Below, in pieces: positions 1-7,542 of a DNA stretch of 64,000 bases. The notes beneath the pieces were generated by a model. That model did not search any database. It had not been told where the DNA came from and was given only the letters and a program-made list of their open reading frames with translations. Positions within the stretch are counted from its first letter, which is position 1, and each line of letters begins with the position of its first letter. Origin of the DNA: Streptomyces scabiei 87.22 (GTDB lineage: Bacteria > Actinomycetota > Actinomycetes > Streptomycetales > Streptomycetaceae); NCBI RefSeq assembly GCF_000091305.1, contig NC_013929.1, positions 10,044,001 through 10,108,000 of the forward strand, written 5' to 3'. The translations under genes and the position numbers were made by a program.

Positions 1-345
1 CCGGTCCGCGTCCGAGCGGACCAGGGTCAGCATCAGCTGCATCCCGATGTCTGCCAGCGCGTCGCCCAGGGAGCGGACGACCTCTGAGAAGAAGGGCTCC
101 GCGAACACTCTCCAGTCGGGCTCGGTCAGGACGAGAGCGACGGCATTGCTTCGCTGGCCGGCCAGCGAACGGGCCGCGAGATTCGGGACGTACCCCAGCT
201 CCTCGATGGCCTGCTGCACGGCTCGGCGCGTGGATTCCTTCACGCCTGCCGCGTTGTTGATGACGCGGGAGACCGTGCCCCGCCCCACCCCGGCGTGCGC
301 GGCCACCTCTTCCAGCGTCGGCGTGCCGGGGCGTCGCGTGCCCAT
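1..345 (-). CDS. LacI-family transcriptional regulator (N-terminal part, cut by window start)
   Basis: The 115 visible residues begin with a classic LacI helix-turn-helix and hinge: TLEEVAAHAGVGRGTVSRVI (about 10-29), then ELGYVPNLAARSLAG, then the start of the periplasmic-binding-protein-like sugar-sensing domain (NAVALVLTEPDWRVFAEPFF). The ATG at 345 is chosen because GGAGGTG lies 4 bases upstream; an in-frame ATG at 360 has no such site. The gene follows celB in the same direction. Four copies of the CebR/CelR operator lie within 5.5 kb, so this is the obvious candidate repressor, with cello-oligosaccharides as the inferred inducer. The effector domain runs off the window, so CebR cannot be told from a CelR-like paralogue. 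Confidence 0.9.
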   Translation of the reverse strand, partial: MGTRRPGTPTLEEVAAHAGVGRGTVSRVINNAAGVKESTRRAVQQAIEELGYVPNLAARSLAGQRSNAVALVLTEPDWRVFAEPFFSEVVRSLGDALADIGMQLMLTLVRSDADR

Positions 346-517
346 GACCACCTCCCCCATGAGACAGCCGATCTTACGGGCCGAAAGAACCGGGCACACG
401 CCTTGCGCGCGGAACCCGTGCAGTGTCGGCCAAGGGGAGGTGGGGTGCCGGCTGGTGCGGAGTGGGTGCTTAGCGCCTTTTGGTCGGATTCGGCGAGAAG
501 CTCCATGAGGAGGGTGG

Positions 518-560
518 CGGGGCTCGCCCTGTCGGCATGGGGGCGGTCGGGCGAGCCCCG
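518..560 (-). terminator. Hairpin terminator after celB
   Basis: A perfect 12-bp inverted repeat (518-529 pairs with 549-560, arm CGGGGCTCGCCC) with a 19-base loop lies 22 bases past the celB stop on the minus strand. There is no U-tract, as is usual for high-GC actinomycete terminators. It separates celB from the downstream LacI gene. Confidence 0.7.
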
Positions 561-582
561 GACGGAAGAATCCTCCTGCGGG

Positions 583-1719
583 CTACGCGGTGGTGCAGGA
601 CGTTCCGTTGAGGCTGAAGGAGGCCGGCTTGGTGAAGGTGCCGCTGTAGGTGCCCTGGAACCCGAAGGAGACCTGGCCGCCTGGCGCGATGGACGCGTTG
701 TGCACGGCGTTGTCGGCCGTCACGGACCCCGACGCCGGGGAGACGTTGGCATTCCAGGAATGGGTGATCCGCTGCCCCGACGGCAGTGCGAACCCGACCT
801 TCCAGCCGTCGACCGGGGAGGAGCCCGTGTTGCTCACCGTGACGCCGGCGGTGAAGCCGTCCTGCCAGACGCTCGTGCCGTAGCTCACCTTGCACGCGGC
901 GGGGCCGCCGGGCGAGCCGGGGCCGCCGGGGGTGCCGCCGCCGAGGTTCACCGTGGAGGAGAACGAGTTCACGGCCAGGCCCGCGCCGTTCTGCCAGGGC
1001 TCGAAGCCCGCCTGAATACTCGTCAGGTACCAGCTGTCCTGGGCGAGTCCGCGCGAGACGGTCTGGCGGACGAAGTCCATCACGTCGAAGTTCCAACTGT
1101 CGATCGCCGACGGCGCGACGAAGGACAGGACGTCGTTGCCGCCGTTGTTGCCGGACCATACCTGCCACTGGCGTCCGGCCACCGTGGCGGAACCGACGGG
1201 CGAGCCCACCGGCTGCACGGACCCCACCCGGTCGAACCAGATCATGATCTCGGTGCGGTTGACGCCGTCGGTACGGGGGGCCGGGTCCAGCCAGATGTCG
1301 TAGGCGGCGTCATAGGCCGCACCGCTCGCATAGCTGTAGGAGATACTCGTGGGCGCGCTCGCGATGGAGCTGAGCCGGGCCGGGAGGTTCGTGCCGGGTG
1401 AGCAGTTGGTGTAGTGGCAGCCGTTGTACACGGACGGGTACGACTTCGGGGCCCCGTTCGTGGGGACCGAGCCGTCGGCCCGGGTGACCCTGAAGCCCGA
1501 GTCCGTGACGGAGATGCACTGGGTGGTACTGGTGCCCCAGCGGTTGTTCTGCACGACGTAACGGCCCTGGATCGTGGTGCTGCCGAACTCTTCGCAGATC
1601 GTCGTGTCGGCCTGGGAGGCCGTCGCGCCGGTCAGCAGCGCGGCCAGGGCGACGAACGTGGTCAGCAGGGCACCGCAGAGCGCGCGCGTCCTGCGGACCT
1701 GGTGGCGTGAGGGTTGCAT
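583..1719 (-). CDS. celB: Secreted endo-1,4-beta-glucanase, GH12 with C-terminal CBM2
   Basis: This 378-residue secreted enzyme cuts internal beta-1,4 links in cellulose. It has an Arg-rich, Tat-like or Sec signal peptide (1-37, ending ATASQA-D), a GH12 beta-jelly-roll domain (about 38-258), a Gly/Pro linker (260-274) and a CBM2 cellulose-binding module (276-378) with its terminal Cys pair. The GH12 catalytic acids are visible: Glu157 in NRTEIMIWFD (nucleophile) and Glu240 in QAGFEPWQNG (acid/base). Length and layout match Streptomyces lividans CelB. The start at 1719 has GGAGG 5-6 bases upstream. A perfect CebR/CelR-type operator sits 47 bases upstream of the start, so cellobiose-dependent derepression is expected. 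Confidence 0.93.
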   Translation of the reverse strand: MQPSRHQVRRTRALCGALLTTFVALAALLTGATASQADTTICEEFGSTTIQGRYVVQNNRWGTSTTQCISVTDSGFRVTRADGSVPTNGAPKSYPSVYNGCHYTNCSPGTNLPARLSSIASAPTSISYSYASGAAYDAAYDIWLDPAPRTDGVNRTEIMIWFDRVGSVQPVGSPVGSATVAGRQWQVWSGNNGGNDVLSFVAPSAIDSWNFDVMDFVRQTVSRGLAQDSWYLTSIQAGFEPWQNGAGLAVNSFSSTVNLGGGTPGGPGSPGGPAACKVSYGTSVWQDGFTAGVTVSNTGSSPVDGWKVGFALPSGQRITHSWNANVSPASGSVTADNAVHNASIAPGGQVSFGFQGTYSGTFTKPASFSLNGTSCTTA

Positions 1720-1765
1720 GCGTGTCCTCCGCGAGTGGTGTGGGGCGAGGGCTTCTGCATGGGAT

Positions 1766-1779
1766 TGGGAGCGCTCCCA
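1766..1779. promoter_or_regulatory. CebR/CelR operator upstream of celB
   Basis: TGGGAGCGCTCCCA is a perfect 14-bp palindrome, extended to 16 bp by flanking T and A (1765-1780). It is the known binding site of LacI-family CelR (Thermobifida) and CebR (Streptomyces) cellulase repressors. It lies 47-60 bases upstream of the celB start, where it would cover the promoter. Confidence 0.9.
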
Positions 1780-1914
1780 AGAGTGATCTCGCCGGGACTG
1801 TAGGAGAGGATCATGTTCCTGACAAGGGTGGCGGTTCCGGTGGCTCGAGGCGCTCCCCGAAGAGGCTGGTGGTGCGGGGCCGAACCGGGCTCGGCAGATG
1901 TCGGGACCCGGGCG

Positions 1915-1946
1915 CCGGGCGGCCCCAAGGGGACGGGGCCGCCCGG
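1915..1946 (-). terminator. Distal hairpin after the GH48 gene
   Basis: A perfect 12-bp inverted repeat (arm CCGGGCGGCCCC at 1915-1926, partner 1935-1946) with an 8-base loop. It is the second of two hairpins downstream of the GH48 stop codon at 1998. It may also insulate the celB promoter from upstream transcription. Confidence 0.65.
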
Positions 1947-1951
1947 CCGGT

Positions 1952-1976
1952 GACCCCGTCGCCGGGTGACGGGGTC
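1952..1976 (-). terminator. Proximal hairpin after the GH48 gene
   Basis: A perfect 9-bp inverted repeat (GACCCCGTC at 1952-1960, GACGGGGTC at 1968-1976) with a 7-base loop, starting 21 bases past the GH48 stop. With the hairpin at 1915-1946 it forms a tandem terminator. Confidence 0.65.
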
Positions 1977-1997
1977 CGTACGCGGCCTCAGCGGGGG

Positions 1998-4913
1998 CTA
2001 TTCGAGGAGTTCCGCGTACGATCCCATGGCCAGGGCGATGTCCGCCTGGGCCCAGAACCGGTGGTAGGTGAACGACGGCACCGCGCCGCCCTTCAGGTAG
2101 GACTCGATCTTCGACCAGGCCGGGTCGCTCTTGTAGAAGGACCGCATGGACTCGAAGGTCGAGGAGGAGTTGATCGCGTCACCGTTGGGCATGGTTCCGG
2201 TCCATCCGCTCGGGATGTACACCGGGTCGTCGAACCGGTTGTAGTCGGCCCGGTCCTCCGGCACCGCGATGCCCAGGCTGTCCTGGTAGTTGTTCCACAT
2301 GCCGTCCAGGAGGGCCTTCGCCGTCGTCTTCGCCGCGCTGTCGCCCGACCTGGCGGCGTAGTAGCTCAGGGTCTTGGCGTACGCGGCGGCCACGCCGACG
2401 TCGTTGGTGTAGTCGGCGACGGTGACGTGCAGCCCGCTGTTGGAGCCGGGGCTGGACGCGTTCCAGGTGTTCGGGGCGCCGGACCACTGCAGGGTGGAGG
2501 GGATCCGGTAGGTGCCGTCGGGGTTGATCGTGGTCTTGGACAGCGCCCACTTGACCCACTTGTCGAGGACCGACTTGGCCTGTGCGTTGCCCGTCTGCTG
2601 GTAGTACTCGGCGACGCGCTCCATGGACCACGTCTGGAAGCCGAACCACTGGTTGGACGGCGGGTCGTGGTACACGGGCTTCTCGTCGTAGTACATGCCG
2701 TAGAAGGTCGGCGTCCCGGCCGGGGGAGTGGCGTACCGCCCCGCCCAGCTGTTGGTGGCGCCGCCCGCGATGGCGCCCTCGTCGGACTGGAGCCAGCGGT
2801 AGAACTCGATCTGCCGGTCGAGGGACTTGGCCCAGTCCGCCTGCCCGGTCGCCGACTTCGGCTTCAGCGGGGCGTAGTTGGCCAGCGCGTACGCGGCCAG
2901 TGGGTTCTGGTAGCCGCCGTGGGTGTGGCTGGAGCCGATGCGCCAGGCCCAGCCGGCGTTGGTGTCGGTGGCACCGCCCCAGGCGTAGTACCAGGACAGC
3001 AGATACATCGAGGAGTCCTTGCCGGTGCCGGCCGGACAGGCGGACGGGCCGACACAGTTGCCGATCTTCTTGAAGTACTTGTCGTACATCGCGTAGCGGA
3101 GGTAGTCGCCCATCTTCGCGGCCTTGCCGACGGTCGCGGAGACGTCACCGCCCTTGCCCTGCTGCTTGGCCCAGACGTCCGCCCAGTACGCGGCCTGCAC
3201 GGCGCGCGCGTCGGCGTCCGGGGCGTTGGTGAACTTCCACTGCTTGGCGTAGGAGGCGTCACGGGTGAACAGGTCCAGGTACCCGTTCTTACCGCCGTAC
3301 TTGAAGGCGTCACACGTCGGCTGCGGCACCGTCTCCCACACCGACTCCTGCACACCGCGCTGGAAAGTATTGATGTACGACGGCCCGGTGTCCGCGGGCC
3401 CCGCCTCGCACTTGCCCGGCGCGTTGCCGAAGCCGTAGACGTTGTCGACATCCTCCAGCCAGTGCATACCGTAGATGTCGTCCGTGCCGTACGCCGACTT
3501 CAGCTCACCGGCGATCGGGTCCGCACCGGAAGCGACCGACGAGTCGAGTTTCGCCGGGTACTCGTCGGGAGTGTCCAGCTCGGGTGCGTAGGTGGCCGGC
3601 TTGGAGGCGTTGTAGAAGGAGTTGGTCGGCTGGTCGGCCTTGGTGGGGATCATGTACTTCTCCATGATCTCCCAGGCGCCGTTGAACTTGGACCAGTCGC
3701 CCGTCACCTTGCCGTACATGGCCTGCAGCCACAGGAGGTAGCCGTATGCCTCCGATGTGGTCTCATGGCCGTGGTCCGGCGCCTCGACGATCAGCGTCTC
3801 CACCGAGTGGTACGGGATGCCCTCGGGGGAGAAGTAGCCGTTCGCCGGGTTGGTGATCTTGCCGTACAACTCCAGGAAACGGGCGTCGTACGCCTTCGTC
3901 GCTCCCAGCTGGGTCACGGTGACCGAAGCCTTGGCGTGGCCGGTGGCCGTCGACTCGAAGACCGCCGCGCCGGTGCCGGAGGAGTCGGCCGTGACGGTCA
4001 CCTTCTGGGCGGTGTTCCAGTTCGACGGCGTGAAGGTGAGCGAGGCGCCACCGGTCACCGCCAGGCCCGAGTTGCCGCTCGCGCGCGTTGTCGTCACCGT
4101 GACGTTCGCGCTCGGCTGCTTCGAGAGTTTCACCTCGTACGCGCCCGACTTGCCCTGCTGGACGCCCAGTTGCGGGGGTGTGGCGACCACGGAGGGGCCC
4201 GAGGCGACCGTGATGCCGACGGGCGTGGACTCTGCGGAGGCGCCCAGGCTGTCGTAGGCCTTCGCCAGCAGCGAATGACTGCCCACGGTCATGCTTGAGG
4301 CGGAGAGCGTGTACGGAGCTGTCGTGTCGGTGCCCAGCAGCTTGGTGTCGTCGTAGAACTCCACCTTGCTGATGGTCGCGTCGTCCGCGGCCGCGGCGGT
4401 GGCCGCGAGCGGGACCGCCTCGCCCTGGGTGTAGACCGCGCCCGCGGCCGGGCTGGTCAGCACGGTGATCGGCGGCTGGTGGGCCCCGTTGCAGGCAGTG
4501 CCGTTGACCGAGAAGGACGTGGGCGCCGCGTTGGTGCCGCTGTACGTGAACTGCGCGCCGGCGGAGACGGCGGCGCCCGCGGCGATCTTGCCGTTCCAGC
4601 CGGCGTCCTTGACGCTGATGTTCCGGCCGGACTGGGCCCAGCTGCCGTTCCAGCCGTTCATCAGCTTCTGGTCGCCCGAGTAGGCGTACGTCAGCGTCCA
4701 GCCGTCGACGGTGTCCGTACCTCGGTTGGTGATGGTCACGTCCGTGGTGAAGCCGGAGCCCCAGTCGTTCGTCTTGTAGTCCACGCTGCACTGAACGCCC
4801 GCCGCACGCGCGGTCGTCGCGCCCGTGGCCAGCATCGACAGGGGCAGGGCCAGGGCGGTGGCCGTGGCGGTCAACGCCCGCCGAAGAGTTCTGCGTGTGC
4901 GTCCGGGATCCAT
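1998..4913 (-). CDS. Secreted cellulose 1,4-beta-cellobiosidase, CBM2-Ig-like-GH48
   Basis: This 971-residue secreted exocellulase works processively from cellulose chain ends. Order of parts: signal peptide (1-38, ending TTARA-A), CBM2 (about 40-142), Ig-like domain (147-236, FYDDTKLLGTDTTAPY), a second beta-sandwich (240-336, FTPSNWNTAQKVTVTAD), then GH48 (341-971). The GH48 signature GYFSPEGIPYHSVETLIVEA is present, and Glu388 in HETTSEAYGY is the expected proton donor. The start at 4913 is preferred over a longer frame beginning at 4952 because GGAGG lies 8 bases upstream and the signal peptide then has normal length. GH48 is typically the hallmark enzyme of a true cellulose degrader. A perfect CebR/CelR operator lies 53 bases upstream. 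Confidence 0.95.
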   Translation of the reverse strand: MDPGRTRRTLRRALTATATALALPLSMLATGATTARAAGVQCSVDYKTNDWGSGFTTDVTITNRGTDTVDGWTLTYAYSGDQKLMNGWNGSWAQSGRNISVKDAGWNGKIAAGAAVSAGAQFTYSGTNAAPTSFSVNGTACNGAHQPPITVLTSPAAGAVYTQGEAVPLAATAAAADDATISKVEFYDDTKLLGTDTTAPYTLSASSMTVGSHSLLAKAYDSLGASAESTPVGITVASGPSVVATPPQLGVQQGKSGAYEVKLSKQPSANVTVTTTRASGNSGLAVTGGASLTFTPSNWNTAQKVTVTADSSGTGAAVFESTATGHAKASVTVTQLGATKAYDARFLELYGKITNPANGYFSPEGIPYHSVETLIVEAPDHGHETTSEAYGYLLWLQAMYGKVTGDWSKFNGAWEIMEKYMIPTKADQPTNSFYNASKPATYAPELDTPDEYPAKLDSSVASGADPIAGELKSAYGTDDIYGMHWLEDVDNVYGFGNAPGKCEAGPADTGPSYINTFQRGVQESVWETVPQPTCDAFKYGGKNGYLDLFTRDASYAKQWKFTNAPDADARAVQAAYWADVWAKQQGKGGDVSATVGKAAKMGDYLRYAMYDKYFKKIGNCVGPSACPAGTGKDSSMYLLSWYYAWGGATDTNAGWAWRIGSSHTHGGYQNPLAAYALANYAPLKPKSATGQADWAKSLDRQIEFYRWLQSDEGAIAGGATNSWAGRYATPPAGTPTFYGMYYDEKPVYHDPPSNQWFGFQTWSMERVAEYYQQTGNAQAKSVLDKWVKWALSKTTINPDGTYRIPSTLQWSGAPNTWNASSPGSNSGLHVTVADYTNDVGVAAAYAKTLSYYAARSGDSAAKTTAKALLDGMWNNYQDSLGIAVPEDRADYNRFDDPVYIPSGWTGTMPNGDAINSSSTFESMRSFYKSDPAWSKIESYLKGGAVPSFTYHRFWAQADIALAMGSYAELLE

Positions 4914-4965
4914 GAACTGGTTCCTCCAAGCGGTCGAAGCACGGGGAAGCACAAGTCTTGGCCAG

Positions 4966-4979
4966 TGGGAGCGCTCCCA
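4966..4979. promoter_or_regulatory. CebR/CelR operator upstream of the GH48 gene
   Basis: TGGGAGCGCTCCCA, identical to the consensus and to the celB copy, lies 53-66 bases upstream of the GH48 start codon at 4913. Confidence 0.9.
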
Positions 4980-5108
4980 TGATGGGGATGGGGGCGGCAG
5001 CGGTCAAGGAGCTTGAAGAGTCGTACACGCGAAAGGGTTGAGTTCAGGGGAAGTTCAGCCGTACCTCTGGGCAACGGCGCCACTTGGCGCTACCTTCCTT
5101 CGCACCAG

Positions 5109-5122
5109 TGGGAGCGGTTCCC
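5109..5122. promoter_or_regulatory. Degenerate CebR/CelR-like half-site
   Basis: TGGGAGCGGTTCCC keeps the left half of the operator exactly, but its right half is shifted and altered. It lies between the two divergent cellulase genes. It may be a weak auxiliary site or a decayed operator. Confidence 0.45.
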
Positions 5123-5534
5123 GACAGTCGACGCGCCGGACACGGCGCGCCACGCTGAGAGGAGTCGCTCATGCGACACCCCCCACCTTCATTTCCCCTC
5201 GTCACCGCACGCGCCGAGACGCTCGTCGCCAAAGTGGTGGTTCCCATGATCCGGCCTCCGGGAGCAGCGCTCCGCCGTAAGGCGGAAAGCGTCGGTGCCG
5301 GACAGAGGGATCACGGCTCAACGGATCCGTGCCGACGAGTAATTCCCAGCTCAAAGAGGGTAGTTGGCGGCCCGCCGTCGGTTCTGGCCGATGGCTGCGC
5401 ACCGAATGAGAACGGGGCGAGCCGACCGACGCGAGGGTCGGCTCGGCCTCCCAGCCCTTGAGTGGGTGCCGTCACCCCTCCGACGATGCTCGAACACAGG
5501 AACGGCGGCAGACCCGGCCCGTTGGACGTCGAAT

Positions 5535-5548
5535 CGGGAGCGCTCCCA
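5535..5548. promoter_or_regulatory. CebR/CelR operator upstream of the GH6 gene
   Basis: CGGGAGCGCTCCCA differs from the consensus at the outermost base only. It is 179-192 bases upstream of the GH6 start, so the regulated promoter is probably well upstream of the gene. Confidence 0.85.
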
Positions 5549-5726
5549 GAACGAGTCCCCGGCGTGCGCCGTATCCGGAGCACCGGTCGTGGATGACCCC
5601 TGCCCCACATCGTCCCTGCGCTTCGGTCGGGACGGCACGCCCTACCCAGTACGGATCAAGGTGCGCGATCACCTGCGCGTGCTCCAACAGCGGAGAAATC
5701 CTCCAACCGGAAGGAACCCCGTCATC

Positions 5727-7466
5727 ATGAGTCGCACCACAACCTCACTGCTCGCAGCGCTCGCGCTGCTCAGCGGGACCTCGGCGGCCGCACTCGTCGC
5801 GGCACCGGCCGGCGCCGCCGCGGCCGCGCCCTGCACCGTGGACTACAAGGTGAACCAGTGGGACACCGGCTTCACCACCACGGTGACCATCACCAACAAC
5901 GGCCCGGCCAAGTCGAGTTGGTCGCTGAAATGGTCGTACGCGGGAAACCAGAAGATCAGCAATGGCTGGAACGCGAAGGTCAGCCAGAGCGGTTCGTCCG
6001 TGACGGCCGCCAACGAGAACTACAACGGCACGCTTCCCACCGGAGGTTCGGTCGGCTTCGGCTTCCAGGCGTCCTACAGCGGAACCAACGCGATTCCGGC
6101 CACGTTCACGCTCGACGGAGTGACCTGCAACGTGGATGGCGGGCCGACGGATCCCGGGCCGACGGATCCCGGGCCGACGGACCCGGGACCGACCGATCCC
6201 GGCCCGGGTGGGCCGAAGGCCGCCAACCCCTATGTCGGTGCCAAGGCCTACGTGAACCCGGAGTGGTCCGCGAAGGCGGCCGCCGAACCGGGCGGCAGCC
6301 GCATCTCCGACCAGCCCACCGCCGTGTGGCTGGACCGGATCGCCGCCATCAACGGCGTGAACGGCGGCATGGGCCTGCGCGCCCACCTGGACGAGGCGCT
6401 GAAGCAGAAGGGCAGCGGTGAACTCGTCATCCAGCTGGTGATCTACGACCTGCCGGGCCGCGACTGCGCCGCTCTCGCCTCCAACGGCGAACTGGGGCCG
6501 AACGACCTCGACAAGTACAAGAGCCAGTACATCGACCCGATCACCGCGATCCTCTCCGAGTCGAAGTACGCCGGCCTGCGGATCGCCACCGTCATCGAGC
6601 CCGACTCGCTGCCCAACCTGATCACCAACGCCGGTGGTACCAGCACCACCACCGACGCGTGCGTGACCATGAAGAGCAACGGCAATTACGAGAAGGGCGT
6701 CTCCTACGCGCTCGACAAGCTCGGCGCCCTCGCGAACGTCTACAACTACATCGACGCCGGTCACCACGGGTGGCTGGGCTGGGACAGCAACCTGGGCCCG
6801 TCGGTGCAGGAGTTCTACAAGGTCGCCACGACCAACGGGGCGAGGGTGGGCGATGTGGCCGGGTTCATCGTCAACACCGCCAACTACAGCCCCGTCAAGG
6901 AGCCCCATCTCAAGGTCACCGACATGGTGAACGGGCAGACGATACGGCAGGCGAAGTGGCTGGACTGGAACCAGTACGCGGATGAGCAGTCGTTCGCCCT
7001 CGGGCTGCGGGACAAGCTGGTGGCGGCCGGGTTCGACTCCGGTCTCGGCATGCTGATCGACACCTCGCGCAACGGCTGGGGCGGATCCGCCCGGCCCGCC
7101 GGCCCCGGTCCGCTGACCTCCGTGGACGCCTACGTCGACGGCGGCCGCATCGACCGGCGCATCCACGCGGGCAACTGGTGCAACCAGAGTGGTGCCGGAA
7201 TCGGTCTGCGACCCACCGCCGCCCCCGCCACCGGCGTCGATGCCTACGTGTGGGTCAAGCCGCCGGGTGAGTCCGACGGCAACAGCGCCGCCATCCCGAA
7301 CGACGAGGGCAAGGGCTTCGACCGCATGTGCGATCCGACCTACGGCGGCAACGCGCGCAACGGCAACAACCCCACCGGCGCACTGCCGAACGCACCGCTC
7401 GCCGGAAAATGGTTCTCCGCCCAGTTCCAGCAGTTGATGCAGAACGCCTACCCGCCGCTGTCATGA
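5727..7466 (+). CDS. Secreted cellulose 1,4-beta-cellobiosidase, CBM2-GH6
   Basis: This 579-residue secreted cellobiohydrolase should attack the opposite chain end to GH48, giving exo-exo synergy (family knowledge). It has a signal peptide (1-34), CBM2 (34-135, starting APCTVDYKVNQWDTGF), a linker with four PTDPG repeats (about 140-160) and a GH6 domain (165-579). GH6 catalytic aspartates are visible in YDLPGRDCAA and in IATVIEPDSLPN. The ATG at 5727 is chosen because it starts a normal signal peptide and follows AAGGA; the reading frame stays open upstream but without coding character. Operator at 5535-5548; terminator hairpin at 7487-7523. Confidence 0.95.
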   Translation: MSRTTTSLLAALALLSGTSAAALVAAPAGAAAAAPCTVDYKVNQWDTGFTTTVTITNNGPAKSSWSLKWSYAGNQKISNGWNAKVSQSGSSVTAANENYNGTLPTGGSVGFGFQASYSGTNAIPATFTLDGVTCNVDGGPTDPGPTDPGPTDPGPTDPGPGGPKAANPYVGAKAYVNPEWSAKAAAEPGGSRISDQPTAVWLDRIAAINGVNGGMGLRAHLDEALKQKGSGELVIQLVIYDLPGRDCAALASNGELGPNDLDKYKSQYIDPITAILSESKYAGLRIATVIEPDSLPNLITNAGGTSTTTDACVTMKSNGNYEKGVSYALDKLGALANVYNYIDAGHHGWLGWDSNLGPSVQEFYKVATTNGARVGDVAGFIVNTANYSPVKEPHLKVTDMVNGQTIRQAKWLDWNQYADEQSFALGLRDKLVAAGFDSGLGMLIDTSRNGWGGSARPAGPGPLTSVDAYVDGGRIDRRIHAGNWCNQSGAGIGLRPTAAPATGVDAYVWVKPPGESDGNSAAIPNDEGKGFDRMCDPTYGGNARNGNNPTGALPNAPLAGKWFSAQFQQLMQNAYPPLS

Positions 7467-7486
7467 TCCGCTGACGCGGTGACCCC

Positions 7487-7523
7487 GCCGGGGCCCCGGT
7501 CGAATCTCGACGGGGGCCCCGGC
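7487..7523. terminator. Bidirectional hairpin terminator between GH6 gene and MFS gene
   Basis: An 11-bp GC stem (GCCGGGGCCCC at 7487-7497, partner 7513-7523) continues after one mismatch into a 5-bp GTCGA/TCGAC stem with a 3-base loop. It lies between two convergent genes, 20 bases from each stop, and would end transcription both ways. Confidence 0.8.
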
Positions 7524-7542
7524 GAGTGGCCGTTGCCCGGCG

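Larger units (their letters stand above)
4980..5726. other. Long divergent intergenic region between the GH48 and GH6 genes
   Basis: This 747-base gap separates two divergently transcribed cellobiohydrolase genes. It holds a degenerate operator (5109-5122) and a near-perfect one (5535-5548). A short reading frame from 5171 has a fair AGGAG site but no recognisable product, so it is not annotated. The rest shows no coding signal; a long 5' leader for the GH6 mRNA is likely, because its nearest operator is 179 bases from the start codon. Confidence 0.6.

Noticed and set aside
1707..4298. Very long open frame on the plus strand opposite the GH48 gene
   Set aside because: It is antisense to a clear cellulase, is Arg/Val/Gly-rich without domains, and arises from GC-rich third positions of the real gene.
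5171..5461. Short ORF with an AGGAG site between the GH48 and GH6 genes
   Set aside because: Composition does not hold beyond ~20 codons, no known leader-peptide pattern is present, and it lies within a regulatory region.
6138..6205. Short tandem DNA repeat that could look like a small repeat array
   Set aside because: It encodes the PTDPG linker of the GH6 enzyme; no spacers, so not CRISPR.
5745..7166. 473-codon frame opposite the GH6 gene
   Set aside because: Antisense shadow; low-complexity Gly/Val/Arg sequence with no motif.
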